Below, in pieces: positions 1 to 7,369 of a stretch of DNA of 64,000 nucleotides. Position numbers and translations under genes: made by a program. The stretch spans positions 41,099 to 105,098 of the forward strand of contig NZ_AZEF01000013.1 of the NCBI RefSeq assembly GCF_001434915.1. Reading direction: 5' to 3'. Below the pieces are notes generated by a model. It made no database searches. It was not told where the DNA came from and saw only the letters and a list, made by a program, of their open reading frames with translations. The stretch is from Liquorilactobacillus capillatus DSM 19910. Lineage in GTDB: Bacteria; Bacillota; Bacilli; Lactobacillales; Lactobacillaceae. Positions within the stretch are counted from its first letter, which is position 1; each line of letters starts with the position of its first letter.

Positions 1-314
1 TGCTGCTTGTTTTAGTTGCTTTATATATATAGCCTGATATTTATGAATTTATTGCTGGCTATATTAGTGGGGTGAACAATTACAGATTCTAAAAATATGG
101 TTTTTAATCTGGGTTAAGCTACTTTAAGTAATATGGGAAAATGGTTAGTATTGGGTAATGATAGTGCAATAATATTTTTAGGTACTTGAAATACTTCATA
201 ATTATTGTGTAAGAAAAACAATAATTATGGAGTATTTTATGCGTATTTGTAGGTTAATTTACGCCAAACAAGGAGCTGTAATTGTAATATTTATTGTAAG
301 CAGTCAGGGCATAC
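1..314. other. intergenic stretch with one long hairpin
   Basis: No credible gene is seen here. The one clear structure is an inverted repeat at 189-208 and 218-237: 20-nt arms with a single mismatched pair around a 9-nt loop. It ends in TATTTT on the plus strand. It could be the terminator of a plus-strand gene lying upstream of the window, or a poor terminator for the S41 gene that ends at 315 on the minus strand. The T-tract is short, so the terminator reading is tentative. Confidence 0.4.
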
Positions 315-1262
315 TTAGTTGCTTAGCCAGTCTTGAGCACTTTTTAAAGGATGCGTACTGTATTGTTGAGGTATAATTTTGTCATTTAAAAAATAGTTAC
401 CATTCCGTGTCCGAATACCACTAGTGGTTAAGTTTATTTGTCTTCCGTCAAAAAGGGTGTATGTTTGATTGACACTTGTATAACCAGCAGTTGGGCTGCC
501 AAAGAATTTCACATTAGGTAGTCCTTGTAATGATAGAGCAGTTAGTTCGCCAGAACTAGCGGTTCCCTTATTTATAATTACAGCAATTTTTCTATGGAGT
601 AATTTCTGAGGACGCTGGACTTTAACCATAGAACTGCCAGCATTAATCATTGAACCAAAAAGTCTAATTGGGGTAACTTTTCCTGATTTGCCAACAAAAG
701 AAAAAATTTTCCCGTTAGGAATTAATGCTGAGATACCTCCGATCATAGGCCCCATATCTCCACCAGTATTATCACGCAAGTCTAAGATAATCTTCGAAGG
801 TCGATTTTTTTGAAGAGCCTCATTGACTTTATTGGCATAAGCATTACCCTGCTTAATTGAACCTGTAAACTCAGGTTCGTGGATGTATAAGAAATTTGTG
901 TATTTTATAAGAGGCGGGTTTGAATGAAATTGGTTAATTTTATCTTGCTGTGTTTGGATGTTTACGAAAGAATGTTTTCCTCCTGCTATTTTTAGTGCGG
1001 TATTTAGAATAGGTATTATTTGTTGATAGTTCTGTTTCTTATTAATTTGATCCAAAGCTCTTTTTTTAGCAAGTTGCCATCTCTTACGATTAGTATAGAT
1101 GCCATTTCTATCTATTTTATCGATAGCTGTTTTGCCGTATTCTTCAGCGGACGGTGGGAAAAGGTAGACATTAAATTTTGGCCCATAACGATATAAACCG
1201 TAGACTATAATGACAATTAATGTTAAAAAAACGCTAATTAAGCTAGTTTTTCTATGCTGCAT
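315..1262 (-). CDS. S41 family (C-terminal-processing-type) peptidase, membrane-anchored
   Basis: Serine peptidase of the S41/tail-specific protease fold, 315 aa. Residues 8-25 form a single hydrophobic anchor, so the catalytic part should face outside. The S41 signature DLRDNTGGD lies at about residues 161-169 and the nucleophile motif GTASSGE at 233-239, followed by SPTAGYTS. No PDZ domain is visible, which makes it shorter than CtpA-type enzymes and closer to the small IRBP-like S41 hydrolases found in lactobacilli. The start ATG follows AAGGAAGGAATC. It stands alone, with more than 700 bp of apparently non-coding DNA upstream. Substrate unknown; proteolytic role inferred from family only. 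Confidence 0.85.
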   Translation of the reverse strand: MQHRKTSLISVFLTLIVIIVYGLYRYGPKFNVYLFPPSAEEYGKTAIDKIDRNGIYTNRKRWQLAKKRALDQINKKQNYQQIIPILNTALKIAGGKHSFVNIQTQQDKINQFHSNPPLIKYTNFLYIHEPEFTGSIKQGNAYANKVNEALQKNRPSKIILDLRDNTGGDMGPMIGGISALIPNGKIFSFVGKSGKVTPIRLFGSMINAGSSMVKVQRPQKLLHRKIAVIINKGTASSGELTALSLQGLPNVKFFGSPTAGYTSVNQTYTLFDGRQINLTTSGIRTRNGNYFLNDKIIPQQYSTHPLKSAQDWLSN

Positions 1263-1515
1263 AGTAATTGATTCCTTCCTTTGATGGTTATCTTTTCTGT
1301 TCCCAGCGGACAGACATTGGTATTTTTCTAAGACCTATCTAGTATTCTAAGTAAGAAAGGTAATTAATCCAAGTTACAATGCAGTAAGGAATCTTACAAT
1401 TTGTTATTACACAGGTTATCTACCAGCGCACAAAAAAACAGCCCAGCAAGATAAGTTTAAGCTCTTTACACTTCACCTGTATCTTTCGATCTAATTAACC
1501 TAATTTTTAACAATC

Positions 1516-1648
1516 TTAAATCTCTTCAAAATCATCATCAATTTATTAATTATCTCGCTGGACTGCTGCTTCATAAGGGATAGTCAAACTCTAACCTCTT
1601 TTCTAACTGCCTTACGACAGCTTTTTTAACCTCAGCTACTATATCTAT
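1516..1648 (-). pseudogene. possible remnant of a ~40-residue gene (frameshift and stops)
   Basis: Read on the minus strand, codons from 1648 give ATA (where an ATG would fit), then a coding-like stretch containing EVKKAVVRQLEKR and LEFDYP. A one-base shift continues as YEAAVQRDN, followed by two stops and IDDDFEEI. The amino-acid composition and the continuity across the shift look like a small protein that lost its start, frame and reading. I do not recognise the family. It could be chance; a homolog search with the joined translation would decide. Confidence 0.25.
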
Positions 1649-1923
1649 TTATTAGCCTAGCGCCAAGGTTCAGTCATAGCGTTTGCTATAACCCCTTACA
1701 CTCTGTATTATATATGATATTTATTTTTATGCAAGCGATTACACTTAGAAGAGAATACTTTATAGCTCGATATAAAGGGGCGAATAAGTAGTACCGAAAA
1801 TTTATAAAAACACTGCCATTATGTTGTTCAACAATTCATTTTGCAATAGATAATCCTAAACTAATATCTATTACTCGTGAAAAATGTGCATTATATTAGA
1901 CTTGTTAAAAAGGCAGTGCTAGC

Positions 1924-1977
1924 ATGGGTGTTGTAGTTGATGTAGTTGCTAATATTGTGTCGCCTACATTCCACTAA
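1924..1977 (+). CDS. 17-codon small ORF ahead of a terminator (doubtful)
   Basis: A short hydrophobic peptide beginning MGVVVDVVANIV, with AAGG about 10 nt upstream of the ATG. It is followed after 21 nt by a rho-independent terminator, so a short plus-strand transcript could carry it. It lacks the conserved Pro/Gly and Trp pattern of Fst-type toxins and has no leader peptide features of a bacteriocin or pheromone. It may be a toxin-like micropeptide, part of a small RNA, or chance. Confidence 0.2.
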   Translation: MGVVVDVVANIVSPTFH

Positions 1978-1998
1978 ATCAACTTTTCCTCATTTACA

Positions 1999-2030
1999 AG
2001 ACCGCAACTTAATAGTTGGGGTCTTTTTTT
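1999..2030 (+). terminator. rho-independent terminator
   Basis: AGACC-g-CAACT pairs with AGTTG-g-GGTCT around a TAAT loop, then seven T. It faces the plus strand and implies a transcript crossing 1900-2000, although no annotated-size gene lies there. Confidence 0.7.
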
Positions 2031-2051
2031 GTGCAATAAAAAAACCTCTAG

Positions 2052-2672
2052 TTAGAGGTCTGAGATAAAACGAATTGCTTTTCCTAGGATTTTAATAGGA
2101 TTTTTCGATGTCGAAACGATAGGGTCATATTTAGGATTATCTGGTAATAATAAAATTAGTTTTTTATTTTTTTTGACGCGTTTTAAAGTTGCTTCATTAT
2201 CATTGGTCAGTAAAACAGCAGCAATTTCTCCGTTTTCAACTTCAGGCTGTTGTCGGATAAGAACATTGGCACCATTAGGAATCGTGGGGGACATTGAATT
2301 ACCCTTAGCTCGTAGATAAAAAAGTTTCCCAGAAGGGAGGCTTTCCTGTGGTTCCTCAATGTAACCATCAACATTCTCTTCGGCAGTAATAGGATCACCA
2401 CAAGCAATTACACCAATAATAGGGATTTTAACCACTTTAGTTACAGGTACCATGTTAGTTGGTATTTCAACGCCTAGTAAGTTTTCTGCGGTAGTTCCTA
2501 ATGCTGCAGCAAAACTTTCAAGCCTATTTAAAGGAAAAGTACGCGAACCGTTAAAGTATTTTGAAACGGCTGATTTTGCCATATTAACGCGACGTGCCAC
2601 TTCACTGATTGAGAGCTGTTGTTGTTTGGCAAGCTGCTGCATTTGAGCAATAATCTCTGCATTAGATTTCAT
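2052..2672 (-). CDS. XRE-family repressor with S24 (LexA/UmuD-like) autoprotease domain
   Basis: A self-cleaving transcriptional repressor of the phage CI/LexA type, 206 aa. Residues 8-65 are a XRE helix-turn-helix (SISEVARRVNMAKSAVSKYFNG). Residues 85-203 are an S24 peptidase domain with catalytic Ser126 in GNSMSP and Lys164 in ATLKRV. The expected cleavage bond is Cys91-Gly92, as in UmuD, rather than the Ala-Gly of LexA. The gene diverges from two small genes starting at 2874; two dyad operators lie between (2696-2730). Likely induced by DNA damage through RecA-stimulated cleavage, as in its family. This may be a stray element repressor rather than the housekeeping LexA. Confidence 0.85.
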   Translation of the reverse strand: MKSNAEIIAQMQQLAKQQQLSISEVARRVNMAKSAVSKYFNGSRTFPLNRLESFAAALGTTAENLLGVEIPTNMVPVTKVVKIPIIGVIACGDPITAEENVDGYIEEPQESLPSGKLFYLRAKGNSMSPTIPNGANVLIRQQPEVENGEIAAVLLTNDNEATLKRVKKNKKLILLLPDNPKYDPIVSTSKNPIKILGKAIRFISDL

Positions 2673-2695
2673 AGCAGAACCTCCTTAGTAATAAT

Positions 2696-2730
2696 TGTTA
2701 CTAGTATAACACTGTTCTTGGTTGCGAACA
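2696..2730. promoter_or_regulatory. paired dyad operators of the S24 repressor (predicted)
   Basis: Two dyads stand side by side just upstream of the repressor start. 2696-2711 is TGTTA-6-TAACA. 2713-2730 is TGTTC-8-GAACA. Their half-sites differ only at one base. Tandem dyads in a divergent promoter are typical of CI-like repressors. A TTGACA hexamer at 2754 may drive the rightward genes. Confidence 0.55.
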
Positions 2731-2873
2731 ATACTTGTAATGTTAGCAAACCTTTGACAAAAGAAAACGATGGTGTTAAGTTTACGGTGTTCTCTTAAGT
2801 GAACGAAATACGAAGCGAATATAAAGATAAAGCGGCCACTTATCTATTATTTGCAGAAAACGGGGGGATGTTA

Positions 2874-3062
2874 ATGGCACGAAGAGTTTCTGTTTATGCA
2901 ATTTACCGTGGCGATCATTTTATTGATGTAGGGACACTTCCTGAATTAGCCCAACGAAATAAGTTAGCCATAGGAACACTACTATTTAAAGCTAGCCCAA
3001 CGTATGCTCAGCGAACAAAGTATGAAGGATCAGTTCGAGTTTATAAAATTGGTCAATGCTAA
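2874..3062 (+). CDS. small hypothetical protein, phage/mobile-element style
   Basis: A 62-residue protein beginning MARRVSVYAIYRGDHFIDVG. I chose the ATG at 2874 because GGGGGG (2862-2867) sits 6 nt upstream; an in-frame ATG at 2868 and a GTG at 2799 have no such site. The sequence resembles short accessory proteins seen beside CI-like repressors in LAB phages and islands, with a central LPELAQ...LAIGT segment that could be helix-turn-helix-like. No function can be assigned. It diverges from the S24 repressor and is the first of two rightward genes, ending 32 nt before the next start. Confidence 0.55.
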   Translation: MARRVSVYAIYRGDHFIDVGTLPELAQRNKLAIGTLLFKASPTYAQRTKYEGSVRVYKIGQC

Positions 3063-3094
3063 TGAAAGAGATAATTGAGGCGGGGGGAAGAAAA

Positions 3095-3472
3095 ATGAAA
3101 AAGCTATGGAAAGCTAACAGAGATAAAACAAGTTTCTGGATCTCATTAGTAACGTTTCTGCTTATTCTTGGGCTAACTTATGCTGAATTTAAACTAACGT
3201 TTTCATTTACCGCTACTGAGATGACGTTAATAACCAGTGTGCTGGGATCTTTTATCATTTTGATTGGAAATATCCTCAATAATAAAATTATTGTTGAGGC
3301 CGGTAAAAGTATTGGCAGTGCTGAGTTCAGCGAAAAAATAGTTAAAACAACTCAAGCAGTAGTCGATATTCAAAAGGACTTAGTGACTTTAAAGAAAACA
3401 CTTGAGAACAGTAATACGCAACAGTTTGAACAAAATATTAAAATACAGGAAAAAATAAAAAATGATAAATAG
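3095..3472 (+). CDS. hypothetical membrane protein with C-terminal coiled coil
   Basis: 125 aa. The chosen ATG follows AGGCGGGGGGAAG, the strongest ribosome binding site nearby. Two membrane segments are predicted at roughly residues 14-34 and 43-64, followed by a charged helical tail with heptad-like spacing (about 65-120, containing KTTQAVVDIQKDLVTLKKTL). The fold is reminiscent of small phage membrane or holin-accessory proteins but no motif fixes this. It lies downstream of the small gene at 2874 and ends before a strong terminator at 3495. Function unknown. Confidence 0.55.
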   Translation: MKKLWKANRDKTSFWISLVTFLLILGLTYAEFKLTFSFTATEMTLITSVLGSFIILIGNILNNKIIVEAGKSIGSAEFSEKIVKTTQAVVDIQKDLVTLKKTLENSNTQQFEQNIKIQEKIKNDK

Positions 3473-3494
3473 AATACAGCAAGAAATGTTTTAG

Positions 3495-3531
3495 AACCTG
3501 GGTCAAAAGCTGATTTTTGACCCAGGTTTTT
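3495..3531 (+). terminator. rho-independent terminator
   Basis: AACCTGGGTCAAAA pairs perfectly with TTTTGACCCAGGTT around a six-base loop, followed by T's. It closes the two-gene unit that begins at 2874. It directly abuts a copy of the long-hairpin repeat (3546-3645). Confidence 0.85.
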
Positions 3532-3545
3532 GCTGATTTTGCATA

Positions 3546-3645
3546 AAAAGTGTTCCTTAAAAAGTCTGTGTTTGACTTCGAACAACTCCATAACGAGGTA
3601 CTTACGATATGTTAATACTTAGATTTTGCCAACTTATATGGCATA
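3546..3645 (-). repeat. diverged copy of long-hairpin intergenic repeat (copy 1)
   Basis: The stretch from GTGTTCC through ACTTCGAA, ACTC-ATA, GTACTTACGATATGTT to CAACTTAT follows the same order of blocks as the repeats at 38073-38184 and 63929-64000, with many substitutions. As in those copies it directly follows a terminator hairpin, and its ends can pair. Orientation matches the copy at the end of the window. No coding capacity. Confidence 0.5.
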
Positions 3646-3758
3646 TTCTTATAGTAGTAACTAAAGAATAGTAATTTAAATATACCGTGACTAAAAAAGG
3701 TGCTAATTCTAACTAAATGAACTATCACCTTCTAAAATTTAAAATATTTCTATTAATT

Positions 3759-4274
3759 TTAAGACTTATGCTGCTTGCTGGGAAGGTCTTTTTGTTGCAG
3801 ACTAGTTATTAGCCTCTCAATGAATAAATTAATTGTACCAAGTTCATCAACGGAAAAAACCGACAAGACCTTTTGATAGCCAATAGAAGCTTGTTGATGC
3901 AACTTTTTATAGGTAGAAAGTATGGTTAAGCCACGGTTCGTTAAAGTATAGTTTTTAGATTTATTATCTGCTAGGTAATGGACGTCAGTAAATTGTTGTT
4001 CAAGCAGTTTTTTGGTTAGTCTAGTTATAGCCGGTTTACTGGTATTTGAATATTTAGCTAATTGAGTATTGGTGCTGTTTGTGGTTACACTAATTAAGTA
4101 TAGAAGTTCAAGTTGCTTTAAGGATATTTTTTTGACTAAGTTATTAAATTCGACCTTGCCATCACCAATAAAATTATTTTGCTTATTTTTAAGACTCTCT
4201 TCAAGTTGAAATAGTTTTCGTAGATTAGTTAGAACTTTATTATGAGCTTTTTGTTGTTCTTTTAAATTACTCAT
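3759..4274 (-). CDS. MarR family transcriptional regulator
   Basis: 171 aa winged-helix regulator. The central part contains the MarR recognition-helix pattern NTQLAKYSNTSKPAITRLTKKLLEQ (about residues 70-95, quoted in part) and a wing region (YLADNKSKNYTLTNRGL). Flanking long helices at both ends fit the dimerisation domain. Its start overlaps the end of the NTF2-like gene by 8 nt, with AGGAAG upstream, so the two are co-transcribed and probably translationally coupled. A perfect 24-bp palindrome just before the first gene is the obvious operator, implying autorepression. The ligand is unknown. Confidence 0.85.
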   Translation of the reverse strand: MSNLKEQQKAHNKVLTNLRKLFQLEESLKNKQNNFIGDGKVEFNNLVKKISLKQLELLYLISVTTNSTNTQLAKYSNTSKPAITRLTKKLLEQQFTDVHYLADNKSKNYTLTNRGLTILSTYKKLHQQASIGYQKVLSVFSVDELGTINLFIERLITSLQQKDLPSKQHKS

Positions 4275-4668
4275 TGATACTTCCTATAGTTGCTAAATCT
4301 TTATTATCAACAGCCTGAGTAATCTCTTCGCAGCGGGTAATTTTGTTATCTTTTAACGTAAAGACTGCAAAGACTTCAACGTTACCTCGAGAATTATCTT
4401 TTTTTAAGACAGATACGATATAGTGTAAGAATACTTTCCCTTTCGTTGCGTCGATGATAAAGTCCTTAAATCTGTCTATAGATAAACTTCGAGTGACTTT
4501 TTTCAATGTTTTTATATGACTAATAAATTCTTGGTAATTTGTGGTCTGCATATCGGTTGTCTGCTGGTAGGTCTCACTAAAGTAAGTGGCTATTTTCTGT
4601 TCGTTTAAATCGATAAGAACATCATTGTAGGTTGCCTTGATAAAGTCGTTTATTTCTAATTTATTCAT
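4267..4668 (-). CDS. NTF2/SnoaL-like protein
   Basis: 133 aa from the ATG at 4668, preceded by GGAGG with an 11-nt spacer; a longer reading from 4686 would use the ATG that overlaps this ribosome binding site and is less likely. The pattern (N-terminal helix, then alternating strands ending in FAVFTLKDNKITRCEEI) is that of the NTF2-like cone fold, used by SnoaL polyketide cyclases, isomerases and many small ligand-binding proteins. It is the first gene of a two-gene operon with the MarR regulator, so it may bind or process the regulator's ligand. Substrate not predictable. Confidence 0.6.
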   Translation of the reverse strand: MNKLEINDFIKATYNDVLIDLNEQKIATYFSETYQQTTDMQTTNYQEFISHIKTLKKVTRSLSIDRFKDFIIDATKGKVFLHYIVSVLKKDNSRGNVEVFAVFTLKDNKITRCEEITQAVDNKDLATIGSINE

Positions 4669-4686
4669 ATAACATATGACCTCCAT

Positions 4687-4710
4687 TTATTGTTAACATG
4701 TTAACAATAA
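4687..4710. promoter_or_regulatory. perfect 24-bp palindrome, likely MarR operator
   Basis: The two 12-nt arms TTATTGTTAACA and TGTTAACAATAA are exact reverse complements with no spacer. The site ends 18 nt before the start codon of the NTF2-like gene and abuts its ribosome binding site, so a bound MarR dimer would block transcription. MarR operators are typically palindromes of this size. Confidence 0.7.
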
Positions 4711-5017
4711 AGTTGGAGTAAGTCAAATGGGAAAAATAGTTTCTAAGCAAATACTATTAAGTACAGTTTATCTTGGTGCATTAAGTTGCAATTAATTTAA
4801 TACATCTATATATTTTCTGATAAAATAAAGACTTATTTTAAATTAGCTTTATTATTAAAAACTATACTAGACATTTTTATGTTAGATATGTTACGTTACA
4901 AACATATACGACCAATAGACAGCAAATAGCACTATAAAAAATAGAAAGGATAAATTTATTTTTGAATATTAATAGCATGCTTTTGATTGCTGCTTAAATA
5001 CCTTAGGGGGAAATTTT
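4711..5017. other. intergenic, nothing distinct
   Basis: AT-rich spacer between the MarR operator and the Yip1 gene. It must hold the promoters of both, but I see no clear -35/-10 pair, hairpin or small gene. Confidence 0.4.
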
Positions 5018-5599
5018 TTGCTAATTATAAATGTTATTTTTGGTAAGCTGGATGAACTATTTGCTTTTTTACGTTCTGATAAAAAACAATGGCCAGCATT
5101 TTTTGAACTAGTTATTCTATCTGCTGGTGCAGGTTTTATATTAGGCCTGAGAACTAATATGCATGGACTACAGTTAGGCCGTTTACTTGTAGGGACTTTT
5201 ACTTCAGTTGGGGCCATTTTAGGCTTACTGTTTTCAATATTAGCTCTTTTTGTTTTATTTTTTGTTTTTAAACTAATTTTTGGTTTGGAAATTAGCAACA
5301 GGGAGCTTTATAAGGTAGGCTTGATTGGCAATGTTCCTAATGTTTTAGGGACTATTTTTACTGCAATCTGTACACTAATTTTTGGTTTCAACGAGAAGGG
5401 CTATACTAGTGTCCAATCTTTTGCAGAAACTGAGGTAAAACCATTAGCAGCATTTTATAATATACTTGATCCCTTTACAATTGCAGAAATTCTCCTTGTT
5501 AGTTATCTTGTAGCACGTTTTACAAATAAAATGAAATTATTGCCGGTATTTGTTGGCATCTGGTTGGTAATTAAATATGCCTTTGGATTTATTGGTTAA
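5018..5599 (+). CDS. Yip1 domain membrane protein
   Basis: 193 aa integral membrane protein with about five hydrophobic segments (roughly residues 28-45, 58-88, 105-125, 148-165 and 172-190). The arrangement and the short cytoplasmic N-terminus match bacterial Yip1/DUF1282-type proteins such as B. subtilis YknW, which sits in front of the YknXYZ exporter. The start is a TTG preceded by TTAGGGGGA. It is followed 48 nt later by an adaptor/ATPase/permease set in the same order as yknWXYZ, so it is probably the first gene of that operon and helps assemble the exporter. Confidence 0.75.
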   Translation: MLIINVIFGKLDELFAFLRSDKKQWPAFFELVILSAGAGFILGLRTNMHGLQLGRLLVGTFTSVGAILGLLFSILALFVLFFVFKLIFGLEISNRELYKVGLIGNVPNVLGTIFTAICTLIFGFNEKGYTSVQSFAETEVKPLAAFYNILDPFTIAEILLVSYLVARFTNKMKLLPVFVGIWLVIKYAFGFIG

Positions 5600-5646
5600 A
5601 AGTAATAAAGCTGCGTATTTATTAGGTGAAGAGGGGATTCTATTTA

Positions 5647-6693
5647 ATGAAAAAGAAAAATATAATTATTGGTTCAAGCGTTATCCTGTGTTTATTAGTG
5701 TTATTAGGAGCCGTATACATAATTAAGAAACATCAAAACAATACTGCAGAAGCAAAAGCACAGAAGTACTCGATCTATCATGTGACCAAAACAGCTGATT
5801 TGGCTTTAAGCGGTAGTGTTCAAGCACAGAAATCACAATTATTAACGAACCCAGATGGAAAAGTTCAGACGGTATTGGTCAAAAACGGTGATACTGTCAC
5901 AGAAGGACAGCAACTATTAACAACACATGATACTGATGAACAGGAAACAGTCACTACGCTGCAAGAGCAAGTTAATAAGGCCAGAAGAACGGTGCTGCAA
6001 GCTCAACAAGAAGCTAATTCTAGCAAAAGTCAATTAGGGAAGCTATCTGCTACTGATGATGGCTACTCAGACCTACAAAAACAGCAGACGGAGGCGCAGA
6101 ATGCATTAGCTGATGCTCAAGCAGATCAAACAGAAGTACAGAATAAATTACAACGAGCAAATGCTAAGGTTGATAATACGTTAACAGCTCCGTATGCAGG
6201 CACAGTGCAATTAGATTACAGTAAAACAGGTGAAGCAGAAATCACATTAATCAGTAACGACTTAAATATTAGCGGTGAGATATCTGAATATGACTATGAC
6301 AAAGTTAAGGTCGGGCAGAACGTTGATGTGACGGCTACAGCTACGGGACAGAAAACAAATGCAACGATTTCATATCTTGCTAAAGTACCAGCAGCAGATA
6401 GTAAGCCTAATAATGCAAAGTATCAATTTGAAGCCCCTTTAAATGCTAAGTTCTTAGATGGGCAAACAGTTAAGATCGCTGTTCCGACTTCACAGGTACG
6501 TCTTCCAAAGGAAAGTGTTAGAAAGGGTCAGATCTACTTAGTTAACAATAAACATGTGACCAAACGAAATATTAGCGGACATGTTCAGAATGGTTATTAT
6601 CTTGTGAAATCAGGAGTTACAGCAGGGCAGAAAATTATTGCTAATCCAGATAGTGCCTTAAAACAAGGTGAAAGGATTGCTGCGGATGATTGA
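5647..6693 (+). CDS. efflux adaptor (HlyD/MacA/YknX-like membrane fusion protein)
   Basis: 348 aa from ATG 5647, chosen because GAGGGG lies 8 nt upstream. An N-terminal membrane anchor (residues about 5-27) is followed by a biotinyl-lipoyl-like segment (NPDGKVQTVLVKNGDTVTEGQ), a glutamine-rich helical hairpin (about 100-170, coiled coil), the second lipoyl half (TLTAPYAGTVQLDY) and a beta-barrel. It would link the permease to extracellular substrate or to the cell wall. The end overlaps the start of the ATPase gene by 8 nt. Operon with Yip1, ATPase and permease as in B. subtilis YknWXYZ, which protects against a peptide toxin; that role here is inference. Confidence 0.85.
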   Translation: MKKKNIIIGSSVILCLLVLLGAVYIIKKHQNNTAEAKAQKYSIYHVTKTADLALSGSVQAQKSQLLTNPDGKVQTVLVKNGDTVTEGQQLLTTHDTDEQETVTTLQEQVNKARRTVLQAQQEANSSKSQLGKLSATDDGYSDLQKQQTEAQNALADAQADQTEVQNKLQRANAKVDNTLTAPYAGTVQLDYSKTGEAEITLISNDLNISGEISEYDYDKVKVGQNVDVTATATGQKTNATISYLAKVPAADSKPNNAKYQFEAPLNAKFLDGQTVKIAVPTSQVRLPKESVRKGQIYLVNNKHVTKRNISGHVQNGYYLVKSGVTAGQKIIANPDSALKQGERIAADD

Positions 6694-7369
6694 TATTAAG
6701 AAAGCTAATAAGTTTTATGGGCAAGGCGAAGCTGCTTTTCATGTTTTGCACGATATTGATCTTTCAATAGCAGAAGGAGAATTTGTTTCGATCATGGGGC
6801 AGTCTGGTTCGGGCAAGTCAACGCTGATTAATATAATTGGTTTTTTGGATGATGAATTCAAAGGTGAATATTTCTATTATAAACACCCTATTCATAAGTA
6901 TACTCGTGCACAATTCTCTAAGTTACGTAATCAAAATGTAGGTTTTGTATTCCAAAACTTCAAATTAATCAATACACTGACTGTAGCGGATAATGTTGGT
7001 TTACCCCTTTTATATGCGGGAGAGAAGCGACAAGCAATCAAAAAACGAGTCAAAGATGTTTTAGAAGCTGTTGGTTTGCCGGATGCTAGTGAGAAGAAAC
7101 CCCAAAATTTATCTGGTGGACAGCAGCAACGGGTTTCAATTGCACGCGCAATTGTTACCAACCCTAAGTTTTTGATTGCTGATGAGCCGACAGGAGCACT
7201 TGATAGTCAAACATCACGAGAAATAATGGCATTATTCAAGAAGTTAAATCAAAAAAATAGAACAACAATCATTATGGTAACTCATGATGAGAAAGTTGCT
7301 CTTCAAAGTGAGCGAATCGTAAGAATATTAGATGGTCGGATTTTATCAGATAAGAAGGTGGGAGCTTAA
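6686..7369 (+). CDS. ABC transporter ATP-binding protein (MacB/LolD-type)
   Basis: 227 aa ATPase. Walker A GQSGSGKST, Q-loop FVFQNFKL, signature LSGGQQQR, Walker B FLIADEPTGAL and the H-loop in VTHDE are all present. The family is that of MacB/YknY, which use mechanotransmission permeases. ATG 6686 is used since it overlaps the adaptor gene's stop and is preceded by AAAGG. The stop codon overlaps the permease start (TAATG), so the genes are coupled. Confidence 0.92.
   Translation: MIDIKKANKFYGQGEAAFHVLHDIDLSIAEGEFVSIMGQSGSGKSTLINIIGFLDDEFKGEYFYYKHPIHKYTRAQFSKLRNQNVGFVFQNFKLINTLTVADNVGLPLLYAGEKRQAIKKRVKDVLEAVGLPDASEKKPQNLSGGQQQRVSIARAIVTNPKFLIADEPTGALDSQTSREIMALFKKLNQKNRTTIIMVTHDEKVALQSERIVRILDGRILSDKKVGA

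Larger units (their letters stand above)
1263..2051. other. long intergenic region with decayed coding traces
   Basis: Nearly 800 bp with no intact gene of normal length. I see three things: a frameshifted protein-like remnant on the minus strand (1516-1648), a 17-codon plus-strand ORF (1924-1977), and a good plus-strand terminator (1999-2030). The rest shows no recognisable feature. The pattern fits a region of past gene loss beside the S24 repressor gene. Confidence 0.5.

Noticed and set aside
2052..3472. Prophage
   Set aside because: Only a repressor and two small genes are present; no integrase, terminase, structural or lysis genes and no attachment sites are visible.
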